NCBI GenBank assembly: GCA_946478305.1
Contig: CAMLBO010000006.1
Coordinates: 28,407 to 92,406, forward strand
Origin: an uncultured Enterobacterales bacterium
Lineage (GTDB): Bacteria; Pseudomonadota; Gammaproteobacteria; Enterobacterales; Enterobacteriaceae
DNA length: 64,000 nucleotides
Direction of reading: 5' to 3'
Below are positions 1 to 12,595 of this stretch, one piece after another. The number at the start of each line of letters is the position of its first letter. Positions within the stretch are counted from its first letter, which is position 1. A model generated the notes under the pieces. It saw only the letters and a list, made by a program, of their open reading frames with translations, had not been told where the DNA came from and ran no database searches. The position numbers and the translations under genes were made by a program.

Positions 1-1
1 C

Positions 2-520
2 ATGATGGTGGCACTCTCGCTGTTGCGTGAACTGGGGCCGGTGGTTACCGCGCTGCTTTTCGCGGGGCGCGCCGGTTCTGCGCTCACGGCCGAGATTGGG
101 CTGATGAAAGCGACCGAGCAGATCTCCAGTCTGGAGATGATGGCAATCGACCCGCTGCGCCGTGTCGTCGCGCCACGTTTCTGGGCTGGGGTTATCTCCA
201 TGCCGTTACTGACGGCAATTTTTGTGGCTGTGGGTATCTGGGGGGGAGCACTGGTTGGGGTGGACTGGAAAGGGATCGACAGTGGATTCTTCTGGTCAGC
301 CATGCAAAGTGCGGTAGAGTGGCGCCATGACCTGCTTAACTGCCTGATTAAAAGTATCGTTTTTGCCATTACCGTGACATGGATTGCTCTGTTTAACGGC
401 TATGACGCGATCCCAACTTCTGAAGGGATCAGCCGGGCAACGACCCGTACCGTGGTGCATTCGTCTCTGGCGGTGCTGGGATTAGATTTTGTGCTGACAG
501 CACTGATGTTTGGGAATTAA
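2..520 (+). CDS. mlaE: MlaE, phospholipid ABC transporter permease (5' end cut by window)
   Basis: Inner-membrane permease of the MlaFEDB complex, which moves phospholipids between inner and outer membranes and keeps the outer membrane asymmetric. The visible 172 residues match the C-terminal two thirds of E. coli MlaE (260 aa), from the LLRELGPVV segment through the [12 protein letters not shown] loop to the final ALMFGN. The Met at base 2 is internal: about 88 residues, with the true start, lie before the window. It is followed after 3 bases by mlaD, so the order is the usual mlaFEDCB. Hydrophobic segments around [11 protein letters not shown] and [13 protein letters not shown] fit the permease fold. 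Confidence 0.95.
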   Translation: MMVALSLLRELGPVVTALLFAGRAGSALTAEIGLMKATEQISSLEMMAIDPLRRVVAPRFWAGVISMPLLTAIFVAVGIWGGALVGVDWKGIDSGFFWSAMQSAVEWRHDLLNCLIKSIVFAITVTWIALFNGYDAIPTSEGISRATTRTVVHSSLAVLGLDFVLTALMFGN

Positions 521-523
521 TCA

Positions 524-1078
524 ATGCAAACTAAAAAAAGTGAAATCTGGGTTGGCGCATTTTTAATCATTGCCCTGTGTGCCGTATTATTTCTATGCCT
601 TAAAGTCGCGGATATCCGTTCAATCGGTTCTGAGCCGACTTACCGTATTTCTGCCACTTTCGATAATATCGGCGGTCTGAAAGCGGGATCGCCGGTTAAA
701 GTCGGCGGTGTTGTCGTGGGGCGCGTGAGTGCTATCACGCTGGATAAAAATTACTCGCCAAAAGTGGAGATGGATATTGAGCAAAAATATAACCAGATCC
801 CAAGTACCAGTACGCTGGCAATTCGTACTTCCGGCCTGTTAGGCGAACAGTTCCTGGCGTTGAATATCGGTTTTGAAGACCCGGATATGGGAACGACTAT
901 CCTTAAAGATGGCGGTTCGATTCAGGACACGAAATCTGCGCTGGTTCTGGAAGACCTGATTGGTCAGTTCCTGTATAAAAGCGGCGGCGATAAAGATAAA
1001 ACGGAAGCTAATGCGGGCGATGCTCAGGCGGCCCCGGATGCAGCGGTAGCGCCACAGCCCGCGGCAACCAGTCATTAA
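524..1078 (+). CDS. mlaD: MlaD, MCE-domain subunit of the Mla transporter
   Basis: Periplasmic-facing MCE protein that forms the hexameric ring on the MlaFEDB complex and exchanges lipid with MlaC. The 184 aa match the length of E. coli MlaD (183 aa). One N-terminal membrane segment (about residues 8-27) precedes a single MCE domain (about 40-118, with [19 protein letters not shown] and [14 protein letters not shown]), then a polar, Ala/Pro-rich C-terminal tail typical of this subunit. The ATG at 524 lies 3 bases after the mlaE stop, so the genes are probably translationally coupled. Confidence 0.96.
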   Translation: MQTKKSEIWVGAFLIIALCAVLFLCLKVADIRSIGSEPTYRISATFDNIGGLKAGSPVKVGGVVVGRVSAITLDKNYSPKVEMDIEQKYNQIPSTSTLAIRTSGLLGEQFLALNIGFEDPDMGTTILKDGGSIQDTKSALVLEDLIGQFLYKSGGDKDKTEANAGDAQAAPDAAVAPQPAATSH

Positions 1079-1116
1079 GCACTTTTCACGAGCAGAGTTT
1101 AAAAGAGGAATATTGC

Positions 1117-1749
1117 ATGTTTAAACGTATCATTTTAGCCACCCTGCTGGTGGTCATGGCCCCGCTGGCGCATGCGGCGGTAGACAAGACTAATCCATAC
1201 AGCATGATGAATGAAGCGGCCAAGAACACCTTTACCCGTCTGAAAACAGAGCAGCCAAAAATCAAGCAGGACCCGAACTACCTGCGTGTGATCGTGCGTG
1301 AAGAGCTGCTGCCATTTGTGCAAATCAAATATGCAGGGGCGCTGGTTCTGGGTCGTTACTATAAAGATGCCACCCCAGCACAGCGTGAAGCTTACTTCCA
1401 GGCTTTCGGCGAATACCTGCAACAAGCTTATGGCCAGGCACTGGCACTGTATAACAACCAGACCTATAACGTGCAACCTGAGCAACCGTATGCGAATCAG
1501 GACATTATTGCCATTCGCGTCACCATCATTGATCCGAATGGCCGTCCGCCGGTTCGTCTTGATTTCCAATGGCGTAAAAACTCTAAAACCGGTGATTGGC
1601 AGGCTTATGACATGATCGCCGAAGGCGTGAGCATGATCTCTACCAAGCAAAACGAATGGGCAGATATTTTGCGTCAAAAAGGCATTGATGGTCTGACTGC
1701 GCGTCTGAAGCAAGCGGCAGCACAGCCAATCACTTTGGATCAAAAATAA
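1117..1749 (+). CDS. mlaC: MlaC, periplasmic phospholipid-binding shuttle
   Basis: Soluble carrier that shuttles phospholipid between the outer-membrane MlaA-porin complex and the inner-membrane MlaFEDB pump. A signal peptide occupies residues 1-20, with predicted cleavage after AHA. The mature part is a full-length Tgt2/MlaC domain (210 aa here, 211 in E. coli) including [17 protein letters not shown] and the [10 protein letters not shown] strand. The AGAGGAA ribosome-binding site stands 7-8 bases before the ATG. Its stop codon TAA shares one base with the mlaB start. Confidence 0.95.
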   Translation: MFKRIILATLLVVMAPLAHAAVDKTNPYSMMNEAAKNTFTRLKTEQPKIKQDPNYLRVIVREELLPFVQIKYAGALVLGRYYKDATPAQREAYFQAFGEYLQQAYGQALALYNNQTYNVQPEQPYANQDIIAIRVTIIDPNGRPPVRLDFQWRKNSKTGDWQAYDMIAEGVSMISTKQNEWADILRQKGIDGLTARLKQAAAQPITLDQK

Positions 1750-2042
1750 TGAATGGCGCACTGAGCTGGGAGCATCAGCCTCCGCGCCTGATTTTGCGCG
1801 GCGAGCTGGATCGCGAAACGTTGCTGCCATTGTGGAATCAGCGTCGTACGCTGATGAACCAGATCACTGTGATTGACGTTGGCGGGCTTGAGCGTGTGGA
1901 CTCCGCAGGGCTTGCGATGCTGGTTCATCTGCGTGCCCAGGTGGAGCAATACGGTGGTACGCTGGCTCTCACCGGGATCACCGATCGTTTAAGTACGCTT
2001 ATCGCCCTCTACAATTTGCAGGATATTATCCCTGTTAATTGA
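1749..2042 (+). CDS. mlaB: MlaB, STAS-domain cytoplasmic subunit of the Mla transporter
   Basis: Small cytoplasmic STAS protein that binds the MlaF ATPase and is needed for assembly and activity of the transporter. The 97 residues are one STAS domain. The signature DSAGLAMLVHL contains Ser52, at the position of the Thr important in E. coli MlaB. The start overlaps the mlaC stop by one base (TAATG), the classical coupling in this operon. A strong terminator follows, so mlaB is the last gene of the mla operon. Confidence 0.93.
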   Translation: MNGALSWEHQPPRLILRGELDRETLLPLWNQRRTLMNQITVIDVGGLERVDSAGLAMLVHLRAQVEQYGGTLALTGITDRLSTLIALYNLQDIIPVN

Positions 2043-2128
2043 AAGTGTGTCGGACGGCGAGACAAATAAGCCAGTAGTAACCACAAGTTAGCGGCAAGTT
2101 TGTGCGACAGCCGCTGCAAGACAGACCA

Positions 2129-2163
2129 AGCCCCTGTGCAAAACTCTCGCACCGGGGCTTTTT
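2129..2163 (+). terminator. Rho-independent terminator of the mla operon
   Basis: Stem with arms AGCCCC and GGGGCT, extended inward by GTGC/GCAC, followed by TTTTT. It lies between mlaB and ibaG and ends mla transcription. Confidence 0.8.
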
Positions 2164-2235
2164 CGTGGTTTAAGAGTTGGCCGGATCTCTATAAGATGTT
2201 CGGCTGTTATGATCTCTTCAGAAGAATCGATTCCT

Positions 2236-2490
2236 ATGGAAACTAGCGAAATTAAAGACGTGCTGATGAACGCATTGGCATTAGATGAAGCCCACGTCAC
2301 GGGTGACGGCAGCCACTTTCAGGCCATCGTAGTGGGCGCATTATTCGACGGCATGAGCCGTGTGAAGAAACAACAAACGGTGTATGCCCCGTTGATGGAA
2401 TACATCGCAGACAATCGCATTCATGCACTCTCTATCAAGGCTTATACCCCAGAAGAGTGGCAGCGTGACCGTAAACTGAACGGTTTTTAA
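2236..2490 (+). CDS. ibaG: IbaG, BolA-family acid-stress protein
   Basis: BolA-like protein (formerly YrbA) that partners with monothiol glutaredoxins in Fe-S handling and affects acid stress and morphology. The 84 aa from the ATG at 2236 match E. coli IbaG end to end, including [20 protein letters not shown] and the final RDRKLNGF. A longer in-frame extension to an ATA at 2209 is unlikely because homology begins at METSEIK. It sits between the mla terminator and murA, as in other Enterobacterales. Confidence 0.92.
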   Translation: METSEIKDVLMNALALDEAHVTGDGSHFQAIVVGALFDGMSRVKKQQTVYAPLMEYIADNRIHALSIKAYTPEEWQRDRKLNGF

Positions 2491-2521
2491 AGCGGCAGGT
2501 TAACCTGCCGGCCATGCATAA

Positions 2522-3817
<1,296 letters not shown>

Positions 3818-3830
3818 TCTCCTTTAAATG

Positions 3831-3866
3831 AAAAAGCCGGAAGGGGTAACCTTTCCGGCTTTTTTA
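3831..3866. terminator. Terminator between convergent murA and degS
   Basis: AAAGCCGGAAAGG-type stem (arms AAGCCGGAA and TTTCCGGCTT) flanked by A5 on the left and T6 on the right. It can end transcription from both murA (+) and degS (-). Confidence 0.85.
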
Positions 3867-3888
3867 CGTGCTGAGTAATGCTATTCAA

Positions 3889-4956
3889 TCAATGTGACGG
3901 ATATTCCTGAATGGTGACCTGCAGGGTGAGCTTCTTACCGTTACGCATGATCTCCACCGGGATAACTGTACCCGGACGTATTTCAGCCACCTGATCCATT
4001 GTTTCAATGGCGGATATCGCCGGCTTGCCATTCACGCTGACAATCACATCGGTCACGACCATGCCGGCATTAGCGGCCGGGCCATTTGGCGTCACTTCAT
4101 TAACAATGATGCCCTGCATTCTATCCAGACTGGTCGTCGGGCCGTGCAGCGGTGACACTTCGCGCCCACCAATACCAATATAACCACGGATCACCCGGCC
4201 ATCACGGATCAGCTTGCCCATGACTTTGGTGGCGAGTGCGGTGGGAATGGCAAATCCAATGCCTTCCGGCGTTGCGCCATCGTTACTTTGGTCAAAGGAG
4301 AGGGTATTAATGCCAACCAGCTCTCCGAGACTGTTAACCAACGCGCCACCGGAGTTGCCCTGATTGATCGAGGCATCCGTTTGCAGGAAATTCTGGCGAC
4401 CGGAAGGACTCAGGCCGATACGGCCGGTGGCGCTGATGATGCCTTGTGTCACGGTCTGACCAAGGTTGTAAGGGTTGCCAATGGCCATCACCAGATCGCC
4501 GACATGGGGTACACGCTTGTCGTTAATCGGAATGACCGGCAGATTACCGGCGTCAATTTTCAAAACGGCCAGGTCCGTCAGGCTGTCTGAACCGACCAGC
4601 AGTGCTTCAAAGACCCGCCCGTCTTGCAATGCGACAATCACCTGATCAGCATTGTTGATCACGTGTTTGTTGGTAAGAATGTAGCCTTTATCATTCATGA
4701 TAACGCCAGAACCCAGGGTGCGGATCTGTAATTCGCTTTGCGAATTGGCGCCCATGTTGCGGTTGTAGACGTTGACGACGGCAGGAGCAGCATGGCGTAC
4801 GCCTTCGTTAAAGCTGACTGGCTGTTCATTGTTCTCACTGAAGCGGTGTTCGAACAAAGGCTGAGCAATATTTTTGCGCAGCATAGGTACTGCTGCCAGC
4901 AAAATACCGGCGACAATCAGTCCAATAACGGCAGAGCGCAATAACTTAACAAACAT
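3889..4956 (-). CDS. degS: DegS, inner-membrane site-1 protease of the sigma-E response
   Basis: Serine protease that senses misfolded outer-membrane proteins through its PDZ domain and cleaves RseA to start the sigma-E cascade. At 355 aa it equals the E. coli protein. It has one N-terminal membrane anchor (residues 7-25) and a trypsin-like domain with His98 (TNKHVI), Asp128 (SLTDLAV) and Ser202 (GNSGGAL). A single PDZ domain runs from about residue 260 to the end. The start is set at MFVKLLR; further upstream in-frame codons lack homology. It follows degQ on the same strand after about 107 bp. Confidence 0.96.
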   Translation of the reverse strand: MFVKLLRSAVIGLIVAGILLAAVPMLRKNIAQPLFEHRFSENNEQPVSFNEGVRHAAPAVVNVYNRNMGANSQSELQIRTLGSGVIMNDKGYILTNKHVINNADQVIVALQDGRVFEALLVGSDSLTDLAVLKIDAGNLPVIPINDKRVPHVGDLVMAIGNPYNLGQTVTQGIISATGRIGLSPSGRQNFLQTDASINQGNSGGALVNSLGELVGINTLSFDQSNDGATPEGIGFAIPTALATKVMGKLIRDGRVIRGYIGIGGREVSPLHGPTTSLDRMQGIIVNEVTPNGPAANAGMVVTDVIVSVNGKPAISAIETMDQVAEIRPGTVIPVEIMRNGKKLTLQVTIQEYPSH

Positions 4957-5063
4957 AAGTATCTGGAATAGTGGATGGAATATTTCGGAAGGATAGCATG
5001 ACTTGATCGGACGCAGCACGGGCTACGTCCGATTTTCAGAGCTTTACGGCATTAACCGCAGTT

Positions 5064-6431
5064 TTAGGGCATCAGCAAATAGATATTTTGACCTTTACGC
5101 TGAACGCTCAGGGCGATCAGGTCAGGTTTGGTTTCGAGGATCTTACGGAAGGCGGCCAGATTGTCGATTGCCTCACGGTTGACGCCGATGATCACATCGT
5201 CTTTCTGCAAGCCAACCTGGTCGGCAGGAGAGCCTTTTTTCACGTCATCAACGCGGATACCTTTGCCGGTTTTCGGGTCGAGATCGCTCAACGTTACACC
5301 CTGCAACGCCGGGTTAATCTTGTCGATACTGGTTTCTACCGTTGGGCTTTTATCCAGTATGACATTCACGGTCATTGGTTTGCCTTCGCGTAATAAACCA
5401 ATTTGCATGGTTACACCCGGGCCCGCGGTGCCCACTTTGGCGCGCAATTCAGCGAAACTGCTCAATGGTTTACCCTGCAACGTCACCAGAATATCTCCTG
5501 ACTTGATACCTGCTTTCGAGGCGGCAGAATTTGGCAGAACTTCGTTAACAAAAGCGCCGCGCTGGCTATCCAGCTTGAAGGCTTTAGCCAGTTCTGGCGT
5601 CATCTCCGTGCCACGAATACCCAGCAAACCTCGTTTGATTTCGCCATATTTTATCAACTGTTCGCTCAGGTTTTTCGCCATGTTTACCGGAATAGCAAAG
5701 CCAATTCCGATGCTGCCGCCCTGAGACGACAGAATGGCAGTGTTGATGCCAATCAGTTCACCTTTCAGATTCAGCAGCGCACCACCGGAGTTACCTCGGT
5801 TAATCGAGGCATCGGTCTGAATAAAGTTTTCCAGCCCTTCAAGGTTAAGGCCGCTGCGTCCGAGAGCTGAAATAATACCTGAGGTTGCAGTTTGCCCGAG
5901 GCCGAATGGGTTACCTACCGCGACTGCAAAATCACCCACCCGCAGGGTATCGGAATCCGCCATCGCAATTTGCGTGAGGTTTTTGCCGTCAATAATCTGG
6001 ATGAGGGCGATATCAGACTGATCGTCTTTACCAATCAGTTTGGCTGAGTACTCACGGCCATCGTTGATTTGTACGGTGATTTTGTCGGCATTATTCACGA
6101 CATGATTGTTAGTCAGCACATAGCCTTTAGCTGCATCTATGATTACACCCGACCCTAAACCCTCAAAAGCCTGCCCGCCTTCGTCTTCAGAAGGGGCTTG
6201 GGGGCCGAAGAAGAATTTAAATTCAGGCGGTACGTCGCTGCTGGGGGGTTGTGTACCAGTAACCTGCACGCTGACTACCGCGGGCAGCACTTTCTCCAGC
6301 ATAGGAGCCAAGCTTGGCAGCGGCTGGCCTTCGACGGCAACAGGGATACCTGCATTCGCCATAGGAACAGAAGCAAAGGTTAATCCGAGACTAATAGCTA
6401 ATGCACTGAGTAAAAAAGACTTTTTCTTCAT
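5064..6431 (-). CDS. degQ: DegQ, periplasmic serine endoprotease/chaperone (HtrA family)
   Basis: Periplasmic quality-control protease of the DegP/DegQ type. The signal peptide is cleaved after ANA (residue 27). The protease domain carries His110, Asp140 and Ser215 in GNSGGALL, and two PDZ domains follow (about 258-350 and 365-452). Length (455 aa) matches E. coli DegQ, and the short LA loop (residues about 60-90) favours DegQ over DegP. It lies directly upstream of degS, the usual pair produced by gene duplication. Confidence 0.96.
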   Translation of the reverse strand: MKKKSFLLSALAISLGLTFASVPMANAGIPVAVEGQPLPSLAPMLEKVLPAVVSVQVTGTQPPSSDVPPEFKFFFGPQAPSEDEGGQAFEGLGSGVIIDAAKGYVLTNNHVVNNADKITVQINDGREYSAKLIGKDDQSDIALIQIIDGKNLTQIAMADSDTLRVGDFAVAVGNPFGLGQTATSGIISALGRSGLNLEGLENFIQTDASINRGNSGGALLNLKGELIGINTAILSSQGGSIGIGFAIPVNMAKNLSEQLIKYGEIKRGLLGIRGTEMTPELAKAFKLDSQRGAFVNEVLPNSAASKAGIKSGDILVTLQGKPLSSFAELRAKVGTAGPGVTMQIGLLREGKPMTVNVILDKSPTVETSIDKINPALQGVTLSDLDPKTGKGIRVDDVKKGSPADQVGLQKDDVIIGVNREAIDNLAAFRKILETKPDLIALSVQRKGQNIYLLMP

Positions 6432-6540
6432 CAGGATAACACTCTCGCTGTCTGTTATGGACTATGAACGATAGTCTGAGTTGGGCATTTAGGAAGCGTC
6501 ATTCTTGGAGGTGCAGCGTCGGCATAACCGTCGCGCAGTC

Positions 6541-6578
6541 GGAATACCCGTAACAATGAGCATCGTCACGGGTATTCC
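6541..6578. repeat. Long inverted repeat between zapG and degQ
   Basis: Perfect 11-bp arms GGAATACCCGT and ACGGGTATTCC around a 16-nt loop. There is no T tract on either side, so it is not a classical terminator. It stands just after the zapG stop, upstream of degQ, and may be an RNA processing or protection hairpin. Confidence 0.55.
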
Positions 6579-6584
6579 CAGGGT

Positions 6585-6986
6585 TTATTTACGCCCCGTA
6601 CGCTGACCACGCAGCAGGCCTGACGCGCCGTCTGAATAGTCGCGAGGCATTTCGACCGGTGCCTGATCGTTGTCAGCTTCAGAGCCCGTCAAACGATAGT
6701 TGAATGGGTTATCCTGTGCTGGCATATCGGGCAGCAGGTTGTTGGAGCTTTTCGCCATATGCTGATACAGCTGGCGGTAGTCTGTTGCCATGTTGTCCAG
6801 CAGCTCTGCGCTGCGCGCAAAGTGTCCCGTCAATTCCTGACGGTATTCATCCAGTTCAGCTTTGCTTCTGTCCAGCTCGTTTTGCATCACTTGCTGATCG
6901 CGTAATTTACGATTGCCAAAGCGCATCCCTACCGCACCAACGGCGATACCGACCACTAATCCAATGAGTGCATACTCCCAGGTCAT
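6585..6986 (-). CDS. zapG: ZapG (YhcB), membrane-anchored division/envelope factor
   Basis: Inner-membrane DUF1043 protein involved in cell division and in coordinating envelope growth. The 133 aa consist of an N-terminal membrane helix (about residues 4-21), a coiled-coil region (about 25-75) and a disordered tail with QAPVEMPRDYSDGASGLL, as in E. coli YhcB (132 aa). The ATG at 6986 has a good AGGAG site; an upstream in-frame Met (7034) lacks homology. It is divergent from zapE. Confidence 0.93.
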   Translation of the reverse strand: MTWEYALIGLVVGIAVGAVGMRFGNRKLRDQQVMQNELDRSKAELDEYRQELTGHFARSAELLDNMATDYRQLYQHMAKSSNNLLPDMPAQDNPFNYRLTGSEADNDQAPVEMPRDYSDGASGLLRGQRTGRK

Positions 6987-7245
6987 AATGACTCCTATTT
7001 TGACTTCGTTTTTCCGCAGGGCTTTTTCATGCAATGGTTTTAACGTAAATTCTACATACGTTTGCCACCTGTATCAGTCCACTATAACCGTTTACCTTGC
7101 CCGAGTGGAATCCTGTGCTGACATTCGCATCAGCAAAGCGATTTATTCACGCGCAGACCGGCGTTAAAAGCGGCGAACTGGTGCTAAATCTGCGGGTAAC
7201 CGCCGTGAAATACTGAAAAATATTTTCTCAGGGACGTTGATTGAC

Positions 7246-8367
7246 ATGCAACCTACGACACCACTTACCTTATATAAGAGCGCATTAGCTGCCGGAGAGT
7301 TCCAGGCGGATGACATTCAACTGCAGGCCGTGACCCGGCTCGAGGGAATTTATCATGCACTGCAGAGCCTTCCCGCAGCGAAAACAGCGACACCTGCTGG
7401 CCTGCTGGGCCGCCTGTTCGGTAAAAACAGTGCAAAAACTCCCCTGAGACCCGTGCAAGGCTTATATATGTGGGGGGGGGTTGGGCGAGGCAAGACCTGG
7501 CTGATGGATCTTTTTTTCCAGACGTTGCCCGGAGAGCGCAAACTGCGGCTGCATTTCCACCGTTTCATGTTACGGGTGCATGAGCAGCTCGCGGAGCTGC
7601 AAGGACAGGAAAATCCGCTGGAAATCATCGCAGACAGCTTCAAAGCCGAAACGGACGTACTCTGTTTTGATGAGTTCTTTGTTTCCGATATTACCGACGC
7701 CATGTTGCTGGCAACGCTGTTGCAGGCACTCTTTGCGCGTGGTATCACGCTGATTGCGACCTCCAATATCCCGCCTGACAACCTTTATCGCAACGGATTG
7801 CAGCGTGCGCGCTTTCTGCCGGCTATCGATTTAATAAAACAGTACTGCGGCGTAATGAACGTGGATGCGGGGATTGACTACCGCCTGCGCACATTAACTC
7901 AGGCCAATCTGTGGCTGGCTCCTTTGCAACCAGAAACCGCTGCCGCTATGCAGCACATGTTCGACAAGCTGGCGGGGCAGAAGGGCGAGGAGAGGCCGCT
8001 GTTGCAGGTTAACCATCGTCCGCTGCAGGCTATTGCCTGCGGAGATGGCGTGTTGGCGGTAGAATTCCATACTTTATGTGAAGAAGCACGCAGCCAACTG
8101 GATTACATTGTGCTGTCGAAGATTTACCACAGCGTACTGTTGCACAATGTGCCGGTAATGGGGCTGAAAGATGAAAATGCCGCGCGGCGCTTCCTGGCCC
8201 TGGTTGATGAATTCTATGAACGCCACGTCAAACTGGTGATCTCAGCCCAAACACCGATGTATGAAATTTATCAGGGTGAACGGTTGAAGTTCGAATACCA
8301 GCGTTGCCTGTCGCGTCTGCAGGAGATGCAGAGTGAGGAGTATCTGAGGTCAGTGCATCTGCCTTGA
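7246..8367 (+). CDS. zapE: ZapE, AFG1-like ATPase of the division ring
   Basis: P-loop ATPase (YhcM) that associates with the constricting Z-ring and is needed for division under some stresses. The 373 residues cover the whole AFG1 family domain: Walker A GGVGRGKT (about residues 77-84), Walker B DVLCFDEFFV, sensor region IATSNIPP and C-terminal SRLQEMQSEEYL. ATG 7246 is chosen over an in-frame TTG at 7237 because the AGGGA site at 7230-7234 is correctly spaced only for the ATG. The Walker A codons contain a run of nine G (7472-7480). Confidence 0.94.
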   Translation: MQPTTPLTLYKSALAAGEFQADDIQLQAVTRLEGIYHALQSLPAAKTATPAGLLGRLFGKNSAKTPLRPVQGLYMWGGVGRGKTWLMDLFFQTLPGERKLRLHFHRFMLRVHEQLAELQGQENPLEIIADSFKAETDVLCFDEFFVSDITDAMLLATLLQALFARGITLIATSNIPPDNLYRNGLQRARFLPAIDLIKQYCGVMNVDAGIDYRLRTLTQANLWLAPLQPETAAAMQHMFDKLAGQKGEERPLLQVNHRPLQAIACGDGVLAVEFHTLCEEARSQLDYIVLSKIYHSVLLHNVPVMGLKDENAARRFLALVDEFYERHVKLVISAQTPMYEIYQGERLKFEYQRCLSRLQEMQSEEYLRSVHLP

Positions 8368-9097
<730 letters not shown>

Positions 9098-9109
9098 TCG
9101 GGATTATAG

Positions 9110-9505
<396 letters not shown>

Positions 9506-9554
9506 TTCTTTACTGCTTCGGCAGTGCAGTGTTTCGACACAAAGAACAACGCCA

Positions 9555-9582
9555 AAAACCCGGTGCTTCACCGGGTTTTTTA
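9555..9582 (+). terminator. Terminator of rplM-rpsI
   Basis: AACCCGGTG / CACCGGGTT stem with a CTT loop followed by T6, about 50 bases after the rpsI stop. Confidence 0.9.
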
Positions 9583-9886
9583 TGCCCGCAATACCGATAA
9601 GTCTTCACCTAATTGCTGTCTGATACACATTTCCCCACGAAATCACCTACGCCGTCCCCACAGACCGGCCAAAATCTGGTAAACTATCACACACTTTTGT
9701 GCCTGTTCACCGGGCAGTGACTGTTGCCGCGCATCCTGGCTGGGTTTACCTTGCCAACGCCTGTTGAAGAAACGAAGGGCGAAACCACGGGACGAAACTG
9801 CTGGCTGGCAGTAAAGATGATTGTTCAGGATAGCAGCCTGACAGTTGGCTATTCGCAGATTATTCTAGATAAACTTGGAGGTTTTC
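9583..9886 (+). promoter_or_regulatory. sspA upstream region
   Basis: About 300 bases between the rpsI terminator and sspA. It should contain the sspAB promoter. I see no clean -35/-10 pair, only a weak TAAACT at 9679-9684, and a good TTGGAG ribosome-binding site just before the sspA ATG. No gene is supported here. Confidence 0.35.
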
Positions 9887-10528
9887 ATGGCTGTCGCTGC
9901 CAACAAACGTTCGGTAATGACGCTGTTTTCTGGCTCGACCGACATTTTTAGCCATCAAGTACGTATCGTACTGGCGGAAAAAGGTGTCAGTGTTGAGATC
10001 GAGCAGGTTGAGATGGATCGCCTGCCGCAGGATCTTATTGACCTCAACCCCTATCGCACCGTTCCAACGCTGGTCGATCGCGAGCTGACGTTGTTTGAAT
10101 CACGCATCATCATGGAATATCTTGATGAGCGTTTCCCGCATCCTCCTTTGATGCCTGTTTACCCGGTTGCCCGTGGTGAAAGCCGTCTGATGATGCATCG
10201 CATCGAAAACGACTGGTACTCACTGCTGCGCCAGATTGAGCAAGGTAACGCGCAGGAAGCTGACGCAGCGCGTAAGCAACTGCGTGAAGAGTTGTTGGCG
10301 ATTGCGCCAATCTTCTCTTATATGCCTTACTTCAAAAGCGAAGAGTTCAGCCTGGTTGACTGTTATCTGGCCCCGCTGTTATGGCGTCTGCCTGAGTTGG
10401 GTATTGAGCTGTCGGGTACCGGTTCTAAAGAGCTGAAAGGCTACATGACCCGCGTATTCGAGCGCGATGCTTTCCTGGCTTCTCTTACCGAACCCGAGCG
10501 CGAAATGCGTTTGCACACCCGGGGCTAA
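9887..10528 (+). CDS. sspA: SspA, stringent starvation protein A
   Basis: RNA-polymerase-associated GST-fold protein induced by starvation. It assists phage P1 late transcription and represses H-NS in E. coli. The 213 aa contain an N-terminal thioredoxin-like domain (NKRSVMTLFSG to about residue 85) and an all-helical C-terminal domain with the conserved HPPLMPVYPVARGESRL. The ATG at 9887 is used, preceded by TTGGAG; an in-frame TTG four codons upstream overlaps that site. sspB follows after 3 bases. Confidence 0.95.
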   Translation: MAVAANKRSVMTLFSGSTDIFSHQVRIVLAEKGVSVEIEQVEMDRLPQDLIDLNPYRTVPTLVDRELTLFESRIIMEYLDERFPHPPLMPVYPVARGESRLMMHRIENDWYSLLRQIEQGNAQEADAARKQLREELLAIAPIFSYMPYFKSEEFSLVDCYLAPLLWRLPELGIELSGTGSKELKGYMTRVFERDAFLASLTEPEREMRLHTRG

Positions 10529-10531
10529 AGC

Positions 10532-11035
10532 ATGGAGATGACCGACATGTCTCCGCGCCGTCCGTACCTGTTGCGGGCGTTTTATGACTGGTTGCTCGAT
10601 AACCAGTTAACGCCGCATCTGGTCGTAGACGTAACGATGCCCGGCGTAATGGTGCCGATGGAGTTCGCCCGTGATGGTCAGATAGTCCTGAACGTTGCGC
10701 CGCGCGCCGTTGGTAATCTCGAATTGGGTAACGATGATGTTCGCTTTAACGCCCGTTTTGGTGGCGTTCCGCGTAATGTGTTCGTGCCTATCGCTGCGGT
10801 ACTGGCCATTTATGCCCGTGAAAATGGTGCCGGAACGATGTTCGAGCCTGAACCCGCCTATGAGTCAGAAGGGGCATTCGAAGGGCACAACGACGACGAT
10901 AACAAAGATCCTGCCTCAGCACCGACCATGTCAGTCATTGATGGTGATTTGCCAGACGTCGCTGAAGAGGGTCCGGATGATGAACCGCCGCCACCGCCTC
11001 GTGGTGGACGGCCATCTTTGCGTGTTGTGAAGTAA
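10532..11035 (+). CDS. sspB: SspB, ClpXP adaptor for ssrA-tagged proteins
   Basis: Adaptor that binds ssrA tags and delivers substrates to ClpXP. The folded tag-binding domain (about residues 8-112, RPYLLRAFYDWLLDNQLTPHLVV to AIYARENGAG) is followed by an acidic flexible linker and the conserved C-terminal ClpX-docking peptide RGGRPSLRVVK. The length of 167 aa is close to E. coli's 165. It is transcribed with sspA. Confidence 0.95.
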   Translation: MEMTDMSPRRPYLLRAFYDWLLDNQLTPHLVVDVTMPGVMVPMEFARDGQIVLNVAPRAVGNLELGNDDVRFNARFGGVPRNVFVPIAAVLAIYARENGAGTMFEPEPAYESEGAFEGHNDDDNKDPASAPTMSVIDGDLPDVAEEGPDDEPPPPPRGGRPSLRVVK

Positions 11036-11057
11036 GTTTTCACACAGTCGTACGAGA

Positions 11058-11087
11058 TAAACCCTGCATTCCGGTGCGGGGTTTTTT
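11058..11087 (+). terminator. Terminator of sspAB
   Basis: AAACCCTGCA / GGTGCGGGGTTT stem followed by T6, just after sspB. Confidence 0.75.
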
Positions 11088-11123
11088 ATTGCCTGCGAAA
11101 AGAGAAATCAGCCTTTTTGCCAA

Positions 11124-11152
11124 TAAAAAAAGGCCGCTTTTGCGGCCTTTTT
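11124..11152. terminator. Bidirectional terminator between sspB and gltD
   Basis: AAAAGGCCGC / GCGGCCTTTT stem with a TTTT loop, A7 to the left and T5 to the right. It serves the convergent gltD on the minus strand and backs up the sspB terminator. Confidence 0.85.
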
Positions 11153-11167
11153 CACAGCGGGATGTCA

Positions 11168-12595
<1,428 letters not shown>

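Noticed and set aside
1135..1830. 231-codon open frame antisense to mlaC/mlaB
   Set aside because: Lies entirely opposite two well-supported genes of the mla operon, with no motif or ribosome-binding site.
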